This document shows positions 41,678-50,659 of a DNA stretch of 64,000 nt, in pieces. Numbering within the stretch: position 1 is the first letter of the stretch; every line of letters starts with the position of its first letter. The notes under the pieces are model-generated. The model had not been told where the DNA came from. It searched no databases and saw only the letters and a list, made by a program, of their open reading frames with translations. This DNA is from UBA1672 sp965263215 (GTDB lineage Bacteria; Pseudomonadota; Alphaproteobacteria; Micavibrionales; Micavibrionaceae): NCBI GenBank assembly GCA_965263215.1, contig OZ253663.1, positions 1,054,001-1,118,000 on the forward strand, given 5' to 3'. A program made the translations under genes and the position numbers.

Positions 41678-41959
41678 TTAAAATAAAATAGCGCGGCTAA
41701 TACCGATTAAAATGCTTCCGATGACTTGCACACCGATTAAGGCCACCAAAGGTGTTAAATCAATGCCACCAATGGGCGGTACAAATTTTCTGATCGGTGT
41801 ATATAGGGGGTCAGTAAATTTCTTGAGTAGCGCGGTTAAGTTTTTGGCCGCTTCGTTGTCTTTATTTACAATCTCAAACGCAATCAACCAGCTCATCGCA
41901 ACATCGACAATAATAATGAAACAATAAAGCGATACCGCTAATCCGATAATAAATGCCAT
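41678..41959 (-). CDS. YggT-family membrane protein
   Basis: 93 aa with two membrane segments (VSLYCFIIIVDVAMSW and the C-terminal VALIGVQVIGSILIG) and the hallmark TDPLYTPIRKFVPPIGGIDLTPLVA. Function of the family is unsettled (osmotic or cell-division links are reported). Probably co-transcribed with folD. Confidence 0.9.
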   Translation of the reverse strand: MAFIIGLAVSLYCFIIIVDVAMSWLIAFEIVNKDNEAAKNLTALLKKFTDPLYTPIRKFVPPIGGIDLTPLVALIGVQVIGSILIGISRAILF

Positions 41960-42111
41960 GATTTTTCTGCCTTTTGTCGTTGTTTTCTTTGTTATATCGG
42001 GTTTATCTATAAAGGAAAAGCCCCCGCGGGGTCATCGGACGCTAAATTATATGTTTTAAGGTAACTTTTACTTTATTTGGTGTACTCTAAGCGTAGCAGA
42101 AAGAAGAGAGC

Positions 42112-42822
42112 ATGTTTGGTTTAGACCCGATAGTAATTCCAACATTAATGATTTTGGCCGGAGCGAATACGGCGTGCCCGACGCAAGAGGCGACAAAAAT
42201 CAACATTATTCCGCGTACGGAAAAGGTGAAATATGATTATCGCCAGACGCTGAAACAGATTCAAGGCTATAGCACTGACACCGTTGATCCATATGGGTTT
42301 CACGGCCAGACGGTGACGCAAGGTTTCATGAAGGGAAAGATTGATTTGCGTCATAAAGTTCAGTTTAACCAGATCACACATCCGAGATATAAAATCTCCT
42401 GTCTTTGGTATAAAGAAATCACGGTTGAGATTAACATTGACCCGACCATCGTGATCGCGAAGGAAATGTATCAGGATCAGTGTATGCGTAAGGCCATTTT
42501 GGGGCATGAGTTAAAGCATGTGCGCGTTGATCGTGAAATCGTCAATAAATATGCCAAAAGCATGGGGCAGAAATTGCTGAAGGCCTTAAAATCACGCGGG
42601 TTCGCCGCAGGCCCGTTCGAGACCGAGCGCATGAATGAAATTATGGTTAAAATGCAAACGGTCGTGAAGCAAATCCTGGAGCTTGAATATAAGAAAATGG
42701 GCATTGAACGGCAGGAGCGTCAGCGCGAGGTGGATACGCTCGAAGAATATAACAGCGTTGATGATAAATGCCCGGGCTTCCAGAAGAAAAAGCAACAGCT
42801 CTATTCCTCAATCTTGCGGTAA
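42112..42822 (+). CDS. Putative secreted zinc metallopeptidase (HExxH)
   Basis: 236 aa. A short hydrophobic start (IVIPTLMILAGANTACP) may be a signal sequence or lipobox-like anchor. An HExxH zinc motif occurs at 132-136 (HELKH) within KAILGHELKHVRVDREIV, with an Asp three residues later. The C-terminal part is a charged helix. This resembles DUF922-type putative peptidases in layout, but the family is not certain. Monocistronic. Confidence 0.7.
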   Translation: MFGLDPIVIPTLMILAGANTACPTQEATKINIIPRTEKVKYDYRQTLKQIQGYSTDTVDPYGFHGQTVTQGFMKGKIDLRHKVQFNQITHPRYKISCLWYKEITVEINIDPTIVIAKEMYQDQCMRKAILGHELKHVRVDREIVNKYAKSMGQKLLKALKSRGFAAGPFETERMNEIMVKMQTVVKQILELEYKKMGIERQERQREVDTLEEYNSVDDKCPGFQKKKQQLYSSILR

Positions 42823-42888
42823 GCTGCATAAGTTTTGTATGGTTACTGCGGCTTCTAAGCGTTTAACTGCATGTAAGGAATCGAATTG

Positions 42889-43143
42889 ATGGCTTCACGG
42901 ACAGAAATATCAGCAGTAGTTTTTGAGTTAATCAGAAAGGACTCGCCTTTTGTTTCTAATGAAGTGGAAATCAAAGAAACAGATAAGCTAATTGGTGATT
43001 TGTTCGACTTAGGCGATGACGTCACTAGTATTATATTGCAAGCGCAATATCGTTTAAATATAAAAGCTCCTAATAAGTTATGGCGCAATATCGATGATGT
43101 TGGTGGCATGATAGACTTGTTGTTTGAACATTCTGACAAATAG
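42889..43143 (+). CDS. Acyl-carrier-protein-like small protein lacking the DSL serine
   Basis: 84 aa from ATG 42889 (AAGGA upstream; TTG 42886 possible). The pattern DKLIGDLFDLGDDVTSIILQAQYRLNIKAP...IDDVGGMIDLL matches the helix layout of acyl carrier proteins, but at the phosphopantetheine site it reads DDV in place of DSL, so it could not be modified in the usual way. Family assignment is an inference. Convergent with the CcmI-like gene. Confidence 0.65.
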   Translation: MASRTEISAVVFELIRKDSPFVSNEVEIKETDKLIGDLFDLGDDVTSIILQAQYRLNIKAPNKLWRNIDDVGGMIDLLFEHSDK

Positions 43144-43156
43144 TTTTGAATTTCTA

Positions 43157-43723
43157 TCACTCGTTTTGCTGTATTTCAGTGTTTTCGGCACTTTCCTCAA
43201 TCTTCTTTTCAAGTTCACCGATGAAATGTTCAATATCCGGCAAGAACGGAGCGTTTTCGGGGGCTTCGGCAACGGCGTAGAGCAGGGACTTTAGCCCAAG
43301 CTCGTAATTACCGTTTTCCGCATAGAGCAATCCGCGCGCGAAATGTGCCGTTGCCAGTTGCAGGGCGAAATCATCATTGCGCGGGTCTTTTCTTTGTGCA
43401 TCCCGCAGGAGCGTAATGGCATCGCTGTATTTTTCCTGCGCGATATATGTCCCCGCAAGGTCTAACACCGTTGTGGCATCATTTGGATATTGATCCAGTT
43501 TTTTCTTCAGCGCGATTTCCTCTTGCTCATAAACGTCAATGACGGGCGCGGAAGGGGCGTATTGTGGCGCGCTCGGCATAAACACCATAAAAGTGGTGAG
43601 CGAAACGGCGGGAATAAAAAACATCAATATATAACAAGTTTGCGGTTTTGTGCGCATCAATGGCGCGGTTACATATAATGTGGCTATTCCGGCGATAATC
43701 GCACAAATAATTAAGACGCTCAT
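43157..43723 (-). CDS. CcmI-like TPR protein (cytochrome c maturation)
   Basis: 188 aa. Two N-terminal membrane helices (about 2-20 and 30-50), then TPR repeats (about 75-165: LDLAGTYIAQEKYSDAITLLRDAQRKDPRND and following). Such proteins hold apocytochrome c for haem attachment. It overlaps the CcmG-like gene by 4 bases, which supports the assignment. Confidence 0.78.
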   Translation of the reverse strand: MSVLIICAIIAGIATLYVTAPLMRTKPQTCYILMFFIPAVSLTTFMVFMPSAPQYAPSAPVIDVYEQEEIALKKKLDQYPNDATTVLDLAGTYIAQEKYSDAITLLRDAQRKDPRNDDFALQLATAHFARGLLYAENGNYELGLKSLLYAVAEAPENAPFLPDIEHFIGELEKKIEESAENTEIQQNE

Positions 43724-44286
43724 GTTTGCCCCTCATTTAAGTCTGTGTCCTTACGAATGGTTTTGATCACCTGTAATATACGCGGTAAATCGGTTTTTCG
43801 TATGGGGCCTCTGAAATGGTATCTGACCATGCCATTGGCATCTATGAAAAAGCTTTCGGGCGTGCCGTTAATCCGCCATCCTGCCGCGGCGTAGCCCTCA
43901 TCATCCAGTGCGATGCGCGTATAGGGATCACCGCGATCATCAAGATAGGCCGTGATGTCGGTTGGTTCATCCTTATAGGCAATGCCGATAATGTTGAGTT
44001 TATGAGTCTTTGCTAGCTCTACGATTTGGTCATGCTCAAGCAAACAGGTGGTACACCATGTAGCAAAGAAATTCACCATCATCAGATCACCTTGCAGGTA
44101 ATTGGTAATATTCTTAGAGGAAATCACGATGCCATCTTGGGTGCGCGTGGGCATTTCGGTGATTTCAAAGAACGGAATCGGGGCGGCGGTTAGTGTCACC
44201 GTGCGCGCATCAATAATGGTTTTGATCTGGAGATAAGCCAGAGCGCAGAGTGTGATAAGAGGGAGGAGATATATCGTTTTGTTCAT
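43720..44286 (-). CDS. CcmG/DsbE-like thiol:disulphide oxidoreductase
   Basis: 188 aa. Membrane anchor at about 3-20, then a periplasmic thioredoxin fold with WCTTC active site (FFATWCTTCLLEHDQI) and the GTPESFFIDANGMVRYHFRGPI cis-proline region. Keeps the apocytochrome c haem-binding cysteines reduced. Overlaps the downstream CcmI-like gene and the upstream 51-aa gene, each by four bases. Confidence 0.88.
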   Translation of the reverse strand: MNKTIYLLPLITLCALAYLQIKTIIDARTVTLTAAPIPFFEITEMPTRTQDGIVISSKNITNYLQGDLMMVNFFATWCTTCLLEHDQIVELAKTHKLNIIGIAYKDEPTDITAYLDDRGDPYTRIALDDEGYAAAGWRINGTPESFFIDANGMVRYHFRGPIRKTDLPRILQVIKTIRKDTDLNEGQT

Positions 44287-44438
44287 GTCAGAAACTCTGC
44301 GGTGATCAGAATTGCCGAACTTATCATAAGCACGATGATGATCTTTCGCGCACGCGTTTTGGGGAGTTGGAATACCATGGCGCTGAAACCTATGACAATC
44401 GCCAGAATAATGCAGAATAATCCAACACTATAGAGCAT
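44283..44438 (-). CDS. 51-aa membrane protein upstream of ccmG-like gene
   Basis: Short gene usually missed: ATG 44438, stop TGA overlapping the CcmG-like start (ATGA). Product has two hydrophobic segments (SVGLFCIILAIVIGFSAMVF and IIIVLMISSAILITAEFL) separated by a basic loop (KTRARK). AAGGTG Shine-Dalgarno about 12 bases upstream. Not clearly CcmD. Overlap with ccmG is the best evidence that it is real. Confidence 0.6.
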   Translation of the reverse strand: MLYSVGLFCIILAIVIGFSAMVFQLPKTRARKIIIVLMISSAILITAEFLT

Positions 44439-44442
44439 GATT

Positions 44443-45612
44443 TTATGACACCTTTTTGAGTGCTGTTTGAAGGTCTTCGATCAAATCTTCCAGATGCTCA
44501 ACGCCGACAGACAGGCGGAATAACTGGTCAGTCACACCGGCCTTGGCGCGCGCTTCCTCGCCCATTGAGACATGCGTCATGGTGGCGGGGTGGTTGATCA
44601 GGCTTTCCGTGCCGCCCAATGACTGCGCCAAACGGAACAGCTCCAGCGCGTCCACAAAGGCCGAGAGCTTCGATTTATCGGTCTTAATTTCAAAACTCAG
44701 CATCGCGCCATAGCCGCTTTGCTGCTTTTTGGCAATCTCATGGCCGGGATGGTCGGGAAGGCCGGGATAGTAAACTGTGTTCACGGATGGGTGATCATTC
44801 AACATTTTTGCAATGGCCTGTGCATTATCCTGCGCACGACTAACGCGTAGCTCCAGCGTGCGCATGCCGCGCAACGTCATATAGGCATCAAACGGCGCAC
44901 CGATAAGCCCCAGAGAATTCGCCCAGAATTCAAGATCTGTCAGTATATCTTGATTATTCGTTGTGACGCACCCGCCGACAATGTCGCTGTGTCCGTTCAG
45001 GAATTTAGTGGTCGAGTGATAGACAATGTCCGCGCCCAAATCGAGCGGGTTTTGCAGCATGGGCGATAAGAACGTATTGTCACAAACGGTGATCGCACCG
45101 CAAGCCTTTGCATGGTCTGCGATCATACCGATATCGGCAATTCTTAAGACGGGGTTGGACGGGCTTTCGATTAAAACCATTTTCGGCGGTGTGTCTCGGA
45201 ACGCGTCTTCAACGGCCTGCGCGTCATATTGATCAATGAATTTTAACTTGAAATGATGTTTCTCGGATAGCGCGGACAGCATCCGATAAGAACGCCCATA
45301 ACAATCATAAGGCGCGATCAGAAGATCATCAGGGTTTAAAAGGTGCACGATCAATGTCAGTGCCGCCATGCCCGATGATGTCACACATGTGCCGATGCCG
45401 CCTTCCAATTCTGTCACAGCTTCGGCCAGATCATCACGCGACGGGTTTCGCGTGCGTGAATATTCGTACGGTGCCTTTTGCTCCAGCCCGTCAATTTCAT
45501 AGGTCGAGGACAGGTAAATCGGCGGAATGACCGCTTTATGTGCCTTATCTTTTCCGACGGCTGCCTGAACGATGGATGTGCGTCTGCGTTTTGTTGTCAT
45601 TGGTATTTTCAC
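44443..45612 (-). CDS. Cys/Met-metabolism PLP enzyme (cystathionine gamma-synthase/lyase family)
   Basis: 389 aa, from GTG 45612 or ATG 45600. PLP-binding Lys in VYHSTTKFLNGHSDIVGG, YSRTRNPSRDDLAEAV near the N-terminus and LAQSLGGTESLINHPATMTH near the end. The family covers cystathionine gamma-synthase, cystathionine gamma-lyase and methionine gamma-lyase; the sequence alone does not settle which. Ends 4 bases before the 51-aa membrane gene. Confidence 0.88.
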   Translation of the reverse strand: MKIPMTTKRRRTSIVQAAVGKDKAHKAVIPPIYLSSTYEIDGLEQKAPYEYSRTRNPSRDDLAEAVTELEGGIGTCVTSSGMAALTLIVHLLNPDDLLIAPYDCYGRSYRMLSALSEKHHFKLKFIDQYDAQAVEDAFRDTPPKMVLIESPSNPVLRIADIGMIADHAKACGAITVCDNTFLSPMLQNPLDLGADIVYHSTTKFLNGHSDIVGGCVTTNNQDILTDLEFWANSLGLIGAPFDAYMTLRGMRTLELRVSRAQDNAQAIAKMLNDHPSVNTVYYPGLPDHPGHEIAKKQQSGYGAMLSFEIKTDKSKLSAFVDALELFRLAQSLGGTESLINHPATMTHVSMGEEARAKAGVTDQLFRLSVGVEHLEDLIEDLQTALKKVS

Positions 45613-45721
45613 ATTCTTAACTTAAAAAGAAGATCACTTTATCCCCTTCAGAATCAAAAATCAGCAAAGAAATTTTATTGAGTTGCGAATCGGAAGTTTG
45701 TGCCCGTACGTATATGCCGAA

Positions 45722-45830
45722 TCAAAAACCGCTGCTTGGTAAGAGCAGCGGTATGAATAAAGTAAGTAAGCGAATTGATTGTAAGAGGAAGAGTCTGAAA
45801 TCTTTTAAGTATTACAACCTCTTGGAGGTC
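45722..45830 (-). ncRNA. Candidate small RNA with orphan terminator
   Basis: On the minus strand a 9-bp stem (ACCGCTGCT/AGCAGCGGT, 45728-45752) is followed by TTTTTGAT, a good intrinsic terminator, but no protein gene precedes it. A TTATAT -10-like box (45834-45839, minus strand) lies about 100 bases upstream. The 5' end would form ACCTC-CAA-GAGGT, exposing a CCUCC-type anti-Shine-Dalgarno word as in several alphaproteobacterial sRNAs. Confidence 0.35.
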
Positions 45831-46067
45831 CTCATATAATCTAATTATCATTATTGACCCGAAATGTGGCGAAAAAATGGAAATATCCTGCTGTTTTACG
45901 GGTATTGAGTTATCCTATTGTAAAATAATGTTTTTTTAATGTTGAAAACGTCTGTGCGTCCACGTTTACCATAACGTTTTGGCGCGTATTTTCATAAAAA
46001 TTGAAAAAAACGTCTTTTGTAAATTCTCTGTTAATCTCTGTACTCTTATGATGTACACTTATTTTTT

Positions 46068-46083
46068 AGTGTAATATTGCACT
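46068..46083. promoter_or_regulatory. Palindrome upstream of acnA
   Basis: AGTGTAATATTGCACT is a 16-base inverted repeat with one mismatched pair, 30 bases before the aconitase start codon. Possible operator for a dimeric regulator. Confidence 0.4.
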
Positions 46084-46113
46084 GCACATTTCTTATTACA
46101 AAGGGGTATCCCG

Positions 46114-48789
46114 ATGGCACGTACTGGAAACGATTCCTTAAAAACCAGAAAAACACTTACCGTTGACGGCGAAAATTATGATTATTTTTCTTTAGAGGCT
46201 GCGGCCGAAAAAATCGGTGATATTGCGAGATTGCCCTATACGTTAAAAGTTCTGCTCGAAAATCTTTTGCGCCATGAAGATGGCCGATCCGTGAAGGTTG
46301 AGGATGTTCAGGCGATTGCCGATTGGCTCAAGGAAAAGAAGTCTTCGCATGAAATTGCCTATCGTCCCGCGCGCGTTTTGATGCAGGATTTTACAGGTGT
46401 GCCTGCGGTGGTTGATTTGGCCGCAATGCGTGAAGCCATGGTCGCCTTGGGCAGTAACCCTGATAAAATTAACCCGCTTGTGCCGGTTGATCTGGTGATT
46501 GACCATTCGGTTATGGTGGATGAGTTTGGAACAGAGCAAGCCTTTCAAAATAATGTCGAGCGTGAATTTGAACGCAACGGCGAGCGTTATGCCTTTTTGA
46601 AATGGGGGCAGGGCGCGTTTAATAATTTCCGCGTTGTGCCACCCGGTACAGGGATTTGCCATCAGGTGAATTTAGAATATTTATCGCAAACCGTATGGAT
46701 GGATGCGGATGATCAAAATCCGAAGAAAAACATCATTTACCCTGACACATTGGTTGGTACGGATTCGCACACAACAATGGTGAATGGTTTGTCTGTTCTT
46801 GGTTGGGGTGTTGGCGGTATTGAGGCCGAGGCCGCGATGCTGGGGCAACCTGTTTCCATGCTGATCCCTGAAGTTGTTGGTTTTAAACTAACCGGACAGT
46901 TAAAAGAGGGCGCAACGGCGACTGATCTTGTGCTGACCGTGACGAATATGCTGCGTGAAAAAGGCGTGGTTGGAAAGTTTGTTGAATTTTATGGCTCTGG
47001 TCTTGATCATCTTAGTCTGCCTGACCAAGCAACATTGGGTAACATGGCGCCGGAATTCGGCTCGACTTGTGCGTTCTTCCCGATTGATCAGGAAACACTG
47101 AAATATTTACGTTTCACAGGCCGTGATGAGCACCGCGTTAAAATCGTTGAAGAATATGCAAAGGCACAAGGTATGTGGCGTGATGCTGATACGCCTGATC
47201 CGGAATTCACCGATACGTTAGAGCTTGATATGGCAACTGTTGAGCCGTCTATCGCGGGTCCGAAACGTCCGCAAGACCGCATTGCATTGTCGAATGCGTC
47301 AAAGGCGTTTGAGGAATTAGTACCGGAGCATAAATCAGTGCCCGTTGAAGGCGCGGATTACACGCTTGATAATGGTGATGTTGTTATCGCGGCGATTACG
47401 TCGTGTACCAATACGTCCAACCCCATGGTTATGGTTGCGGCTGGGCTTGTGGCCCGTAAGGCGCGTGCGCTTGGTATGCAGGTGAAACCGTGGGTGAAAA
47501 CCTCACTCGCACCGGGGTCGCAGGTGGTGACCGAATATTTGGAAAAGGCGAATTTACAGGAAGATTTAGACGCGCTCGGATTTAATACTGTCGGGTATGG
47601 CTGTACGACTTGTATCGGGAATTCAGGGCCTTTGCCTACGCCTATCGGTAACGCGGTTGATGAAGGTGATTTGAACGTCACTTCCGTTCTGTCGGGTAAC
47701 CGTAATTTCGAAGGGCGTATATCGCCGCACGTAAAGTCAAATTATCTGGCGTCACCGCCTTTGGTCGTGGCTTATGCACTTGCGGGTTCTATGCGCGCAG
47801 ATTTGTATAATGACCCATTAGGGCAGGATAAAGACGGTAATGACGTTTACATGAAAGACATTTGGCCGACCAATCAGGAAATTTCTGATATGGTGGCCTC
47901 GTGCCTGACACCTGAAATGTTCGCAGAGCGTTACTCAGACGTGTTTAAAGGCCCGCCTGAATGGCAAGCTTTGGGTGGTAGTGATTCCGGTCAAACCTAT
48001 GATTGGCAGGATAGCTCGACTTATGTGCGTAATCCGCCATTCTTCAGTGGTATGGGCAAAGAAGTCGGCGATATGCAAGATGTCAGGGACGCGTATGCGC
48101 TTGCCATCCTCGCTGATTCTGTCACCACAGACCATATTTCACCCGCAGGGGCGATCAAGAAGGATTCTCCGGCAGGGGAATATTTGAATGATCACCAAGT
48201 GCGCAGTGTTGATTTTAACTCTTACGGCTCACGTCGTGGGAATGACAAGGTCATGACGCGCGGCACGTTTGCGAATATCCGTATCAAAAATGAAATGGTA
48301 CCGGGGATTGAGGGCGGCTTTACCAAGCATGTGCCAACCGGTGAGGATATGAGCATTTACGATGCAGCGATGTTGTATCAAGCCGAGGGGCAGTCACTGG
48401 TTGTCATCGCCGGTAAAGAATACGGCACAGGGTCATCACGTGACTGGGCGGCGAAGGGTACACGTCTTTTGGGCGTGAAGGCCGTTGTCGCGGAAAGCTT
48501 TGAGCGTATTCACCGTTCTAACCTGATTGGTATGGGGGTTCTGCCTTTGCAATTTGCAGGGAACATGAACAGGGAAACCATGGGGCTTCGCGGGGATGAG
48601 CGTTTTTCCATTACCGGTATATCCGATGGTTTAACACCGGGTAAGCAGGTTCAGATGAAGGTGACTTATGCAGACGGGTCTGATCAAAGCGTTGATCTGC
48701 TTTGTCGTATTGATACGCTTGATGAGCTGGAATATTACCGTAATGGCGGCATTTTGCATTACGTCCTCAGACAACTTGCTGCGGCTTAA
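46114..48789 (+). CDS. acnA: Aconitate hydratase A
   Basis: 891 aa, full-length AcnA/IRP-type aconitase. The three [4Fe-4S] cysteines lie in SCTNTSNP and GYGCTTCIGNSG; DSHTTMVNGLSVLGWGVGGIEAEA and GTGSSRDWAAKG (swivel domain) are also present. Interconverts citrate and isocitrate; icd is 6 kb away. Shine-Dalgarno AAAGGGG. Monocistronic by layout. Confidence 0.97.
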   Translation: MARTGNDSLKTRKTLTVDGENYDYFSLEAAAEKIGDIARLPYTLKVLLENLLRHEDGRSVKVEDVQAIADWLKEKKSSHEIAYRPARVLMQDFTGVPAVVDLAAMREAMVALGSNPDKINPLVPVDLVIDHSVMVDEFGTEQAFQNNVEREFERNGERYAFLKWGQGAFNNFRVVPPGTGICHQVNLEYLSQTVWMDADDQNPKKNIIYPDTLVGTDSHTTMVNGLSVLGWGVGGIEAEAAMLGQPVSMLIPEVVGFKLTGQLKEGATATDLVLTVTNMLREKGVVGKFVEFYGSGLDHLSLPDQATLGNMAPEFGSTCAFFPIDQETLKYLRFTGRDEHRVKIVEEYAKAQGMWRDADTPDPEFTDTLELDMATVEPSIAGPKRPQDRIALSNASKAFEELVPEHKSVPVEGADYTLDNGDVVIAAITSCTNTSNPMVMVAAGLVARKARALGMQVKPWVKTSLAPGSQVVTEYLEKANLQEDLDALGFNTVGYGCTTCIGNSGPLPTPIGNAVDEGDLNVTSVLSGNRNFEGRISPHVKSNYLASPPLVVAYALAGSMRADLYNDPLGQDKDGNDVYMKDIWPTNQEISDMVASCLTPEMFAERYSDVFKGPPEWQALGGSDSGQTYDWQDSSTYVRNPPFFSGMGKEVGDMQDVRDAYALAILADSVTTDHISPAGAIKKDSPAGEYLNDHQVRSVDFNSYGSRRGNDKVMTRGTFANIRIKNEMVPGIEGGFTKHVPTGEDMSIYDAAMLYQAEGQSLVVIAGKEYGTGSSRDWAAKGTRLLGVKAVVAESFERIHRSNLIGMGVLPLQFAGNMNRETMGLRGDERFSITGISDGLTPGKQVQMKVTYADGSDQSVDLLCRIDTLDELEYYRNGGILHYVLRQLAAA

Positions 48790-48795
48790 TTATTT

Positions 48796-49713
48796 TTATT
48801 CAATATAAACTTCGTCCTCGTCATCGAGGACGTTGTTTTTTGCATATTTTTCGGCTTGTCCCATTATGAATTCGAAGAGCGGGCGTTCGGGGCGATAATG
48901 CACCTTATACCTGTTTTCCATGCTGTTTATTTGTGCCTCTAATTGGTCCAGTCGGTCACGTGCCATGTATCCTTGTTTGGCTTCGTCCGAAAATTTATCA
49001 ATTGCGCCTTGGTTTAACTTTTCTGTGTTTACACCAACCAAATAGGAAAGCTGTACACCCTCTAAGAAGTCAGCCGCGGTGCTAAGCCCTTGTGTCACAT
49101 TTATTTTTTCATCGGCTTCCATAGGCTTTAGGGAGTAATTGAACGTGGTTGTGCGATCCGGCTCACGCAGGATCATGCTACAGCGGCCGGTCTCACGCCC
49201 TAAGAGTGCGACCAATGCGATATTGCTGTCGTAATTGACGTTCACTTCTCTGCCGGCGCGTTTGAATACGTCTTCGGCAAGCTCAAGCGATTTGTTGTAA
49301 TCGCCTTTATTGACGACATCGCATTGCTCGATAACGTCTAAAAAGGGGTGTTTGGTTCCGTATGCGTATATAGGCTTTCCTCTGTAATACACGGAAAGCC
49401 AGCGATCAGGATTATATCTGCGTTCATAATCATTCAGTGACCTGTCCCAGATATCCGGCCATTCAATGCGTTTCAAGCGCGGGGTTAAAGGGCCCATTTT
49501 TTCGTAATCAGCAATAATCAGCGCCACCATTCGTACACAGCTATGCATTGTATTTGTACGCACGATGAATGTTTCTGTCGGCAGTCTGCCCGCCTGAAGG
49601 TTGATCACCATGCGGTTGCTGCGTGCGACGATCGCAAGCTGTTTATTATCACTCTTATTTTGTTTTTCCTTAATCACGAATTTTTCGCGAAGCAAGGAGG
49701 TGTCAATTTTCAT
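48796..49713 (-). CDS. Hypothetical protein, unknown
   Basis: 305 aa, soluble, Tyr- and Arg-rich, with a possible coiled coil near 240-265 (DRLDQLEAQINSMENRYK) and an acidic C-terminus. No family recognised. Convergent with acnA (6 bases apart). It may belong to a lineage-specific set with the next gene on the same strand. Confidence 0.75.
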   Translation of the reverse strand: MKIDTSLLREKFVIKEKQNKSDNKQLAIVARSNRMVINLQAGRLPTETFIVRTNTMHSCVRMVALIIADYEKMGPLTPRLKRIEWPDIWDRSLNDYERRYNPDRWLSVYYRGKPIYAYGTKHPFLDVIEQCDVVNKGDYNKSLELAEDVFKRAGREVNVNYDSNIALVALLGRETGRCSMILREPDRTTTFNYSLKPMEADEKINVTQGLSTAADFLEGVQLSYLVGVNTEKLNQGAIDKFSDEAKQGYMARDRLDQLEAQINSMENRYKVHYRPERPLFEFIMGQAEKYAKNNVLDDEDEVYIE

Positions 49714-49812
49714 GGGTAAATCCGAAAGCAGAACTGCAAAGACAAAATGCCATCACTTTGAAGATGATAGCATATTGTACGGATTCTTAAAGAGAGTTGA
49801 TTGAGGTGATTT

Positions 49813-50358
49813 TTATGCGGCGAAACTCGGTCTTGGCGCAGCATATTGAGGCGCGTTGTCTAATTGATCAAGCTGTTTCGCGTAATAGGCCATGTTGCGT
49901 TCGATTGTCATACGCTTTGGCAGGTCTTCGAAAAATGCCTGCATGCCTTCTGAAATTGTGCTGCGTAGGTTAAAACCGCCGGAGATAGACTTACCTGACA
50001 TACGCGCCATCGTGCCCTGACCGTGTGCATCTGTCTTTTGTCTGTCTTCTACATCAGTAAGATACTCACTATACAGTTCCATAACGTTGGCAACATCGAT
50101 GTTTTCTGCCCAGTCACTGATGTTTTCAGAGAATGCTTCGCTAACCGCGCTGCCGAGGATGGTTTCCATGATCATACTGCCGAGCATACCGTCATGGTCG
50201 TTTGCAACTTTGAAGTTAGGATTGCTGTTAATGAAAAGTGGTCCGTGATAATTAGGACGATCCGGGTGCGGAGCCAGTGTCTGTAATTCTTTCATAAGGC
50301 CCATAATGGTGCCGACGATTGCTTGTTTTTGATTATGTGTGTTGTATGCGTAGCTCAT
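49813..50358 (-). CDS. Hypothetical protein, unknown
   Basis: 181 aa, soluble, mixed helical (VGTIMGLMKELQTLAPHPDRPNYHG at the start, MTIERNMAYYAKQLDQLDNAPQ near the end). No domain recognised. AAAGGGGCAG upstream of the ATG is a strong Shine-Dalgarno. Divergent from the gene at 50660 across a 301-base gap. Confidence 0.75.
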   Translation of the reverse strand: MSYAYNTHNQKQAIVGTIMGLMKELQTLAPHPDRPNYHGPLFINSNPNFKVANDHDGMLGSMIMETILGSAVSEAFSENISDWAENIDVANVMELYSEYLTDVEDRQKTDAHGQGTMARMSGKSISGGFNLRSTISEGMQAFFEDLPKRMTIERNMAYYAKQLDQLDNAPQYAAPRPSFAA

Positions 50359-50569
50359 TTTGTACTGCCCCTTTGTTAAGTTAATAGTATGCGGGGCAAG
50401 TAAATATGATTTTAATTATTGATAAAATTCGAAGTAATTCATATTTTTACTTTATTGTTTATTTAAATAAAAACTATATAAAATTTTAGTTACTTATGTT
50501 TTTTGCAGCTTTTTAAAAGGTTTAGCAATTTAAGGGCTCGCTCACGGGTGGGGCATCTGCATGATAACT

Positions 50570-50599
50570 TTGACAAAAATAGATGATTGGGTGTATAGA
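50570..50599 (+). promoter_or_regulatory. Promoter in the 50359-50659 gap
   Basis: TTGACA (50570-50575), 18-base spacer, TATAGA (50594-50599). A second TTGACA occurs at about 50631, close to the start codon. The rest of the 301-base gap is AT-rich and holds no gene that I can see. Confidence 0.5.
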
Positions 50600-50659
50600 T
50601 ACATTGAGCACTGAGCGGGTGTTTGACAAAAAATTAACAAATTTATTAAGGTTTTGAAG

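Larger units (their letters stand above)
45613..46113. promoter_or_regulatory. Intergenic region upstream of acnA
   Basis: About 500 bases between divergent genes without a credible protein gene. It holds a candidate small RNA on the minus strand (45722-45830), AT-rich sequence, and an imperfect palindrome 30 bases before acnA (46068-46083). Promoters for both flanking genes must lie here; none was assigned with confidence. Confidence 0.5.

Noticed and set aside
46243..46662. 139-codon frame on the minus strand
   Set aside because: Antisense to acnA, with no independent signals.
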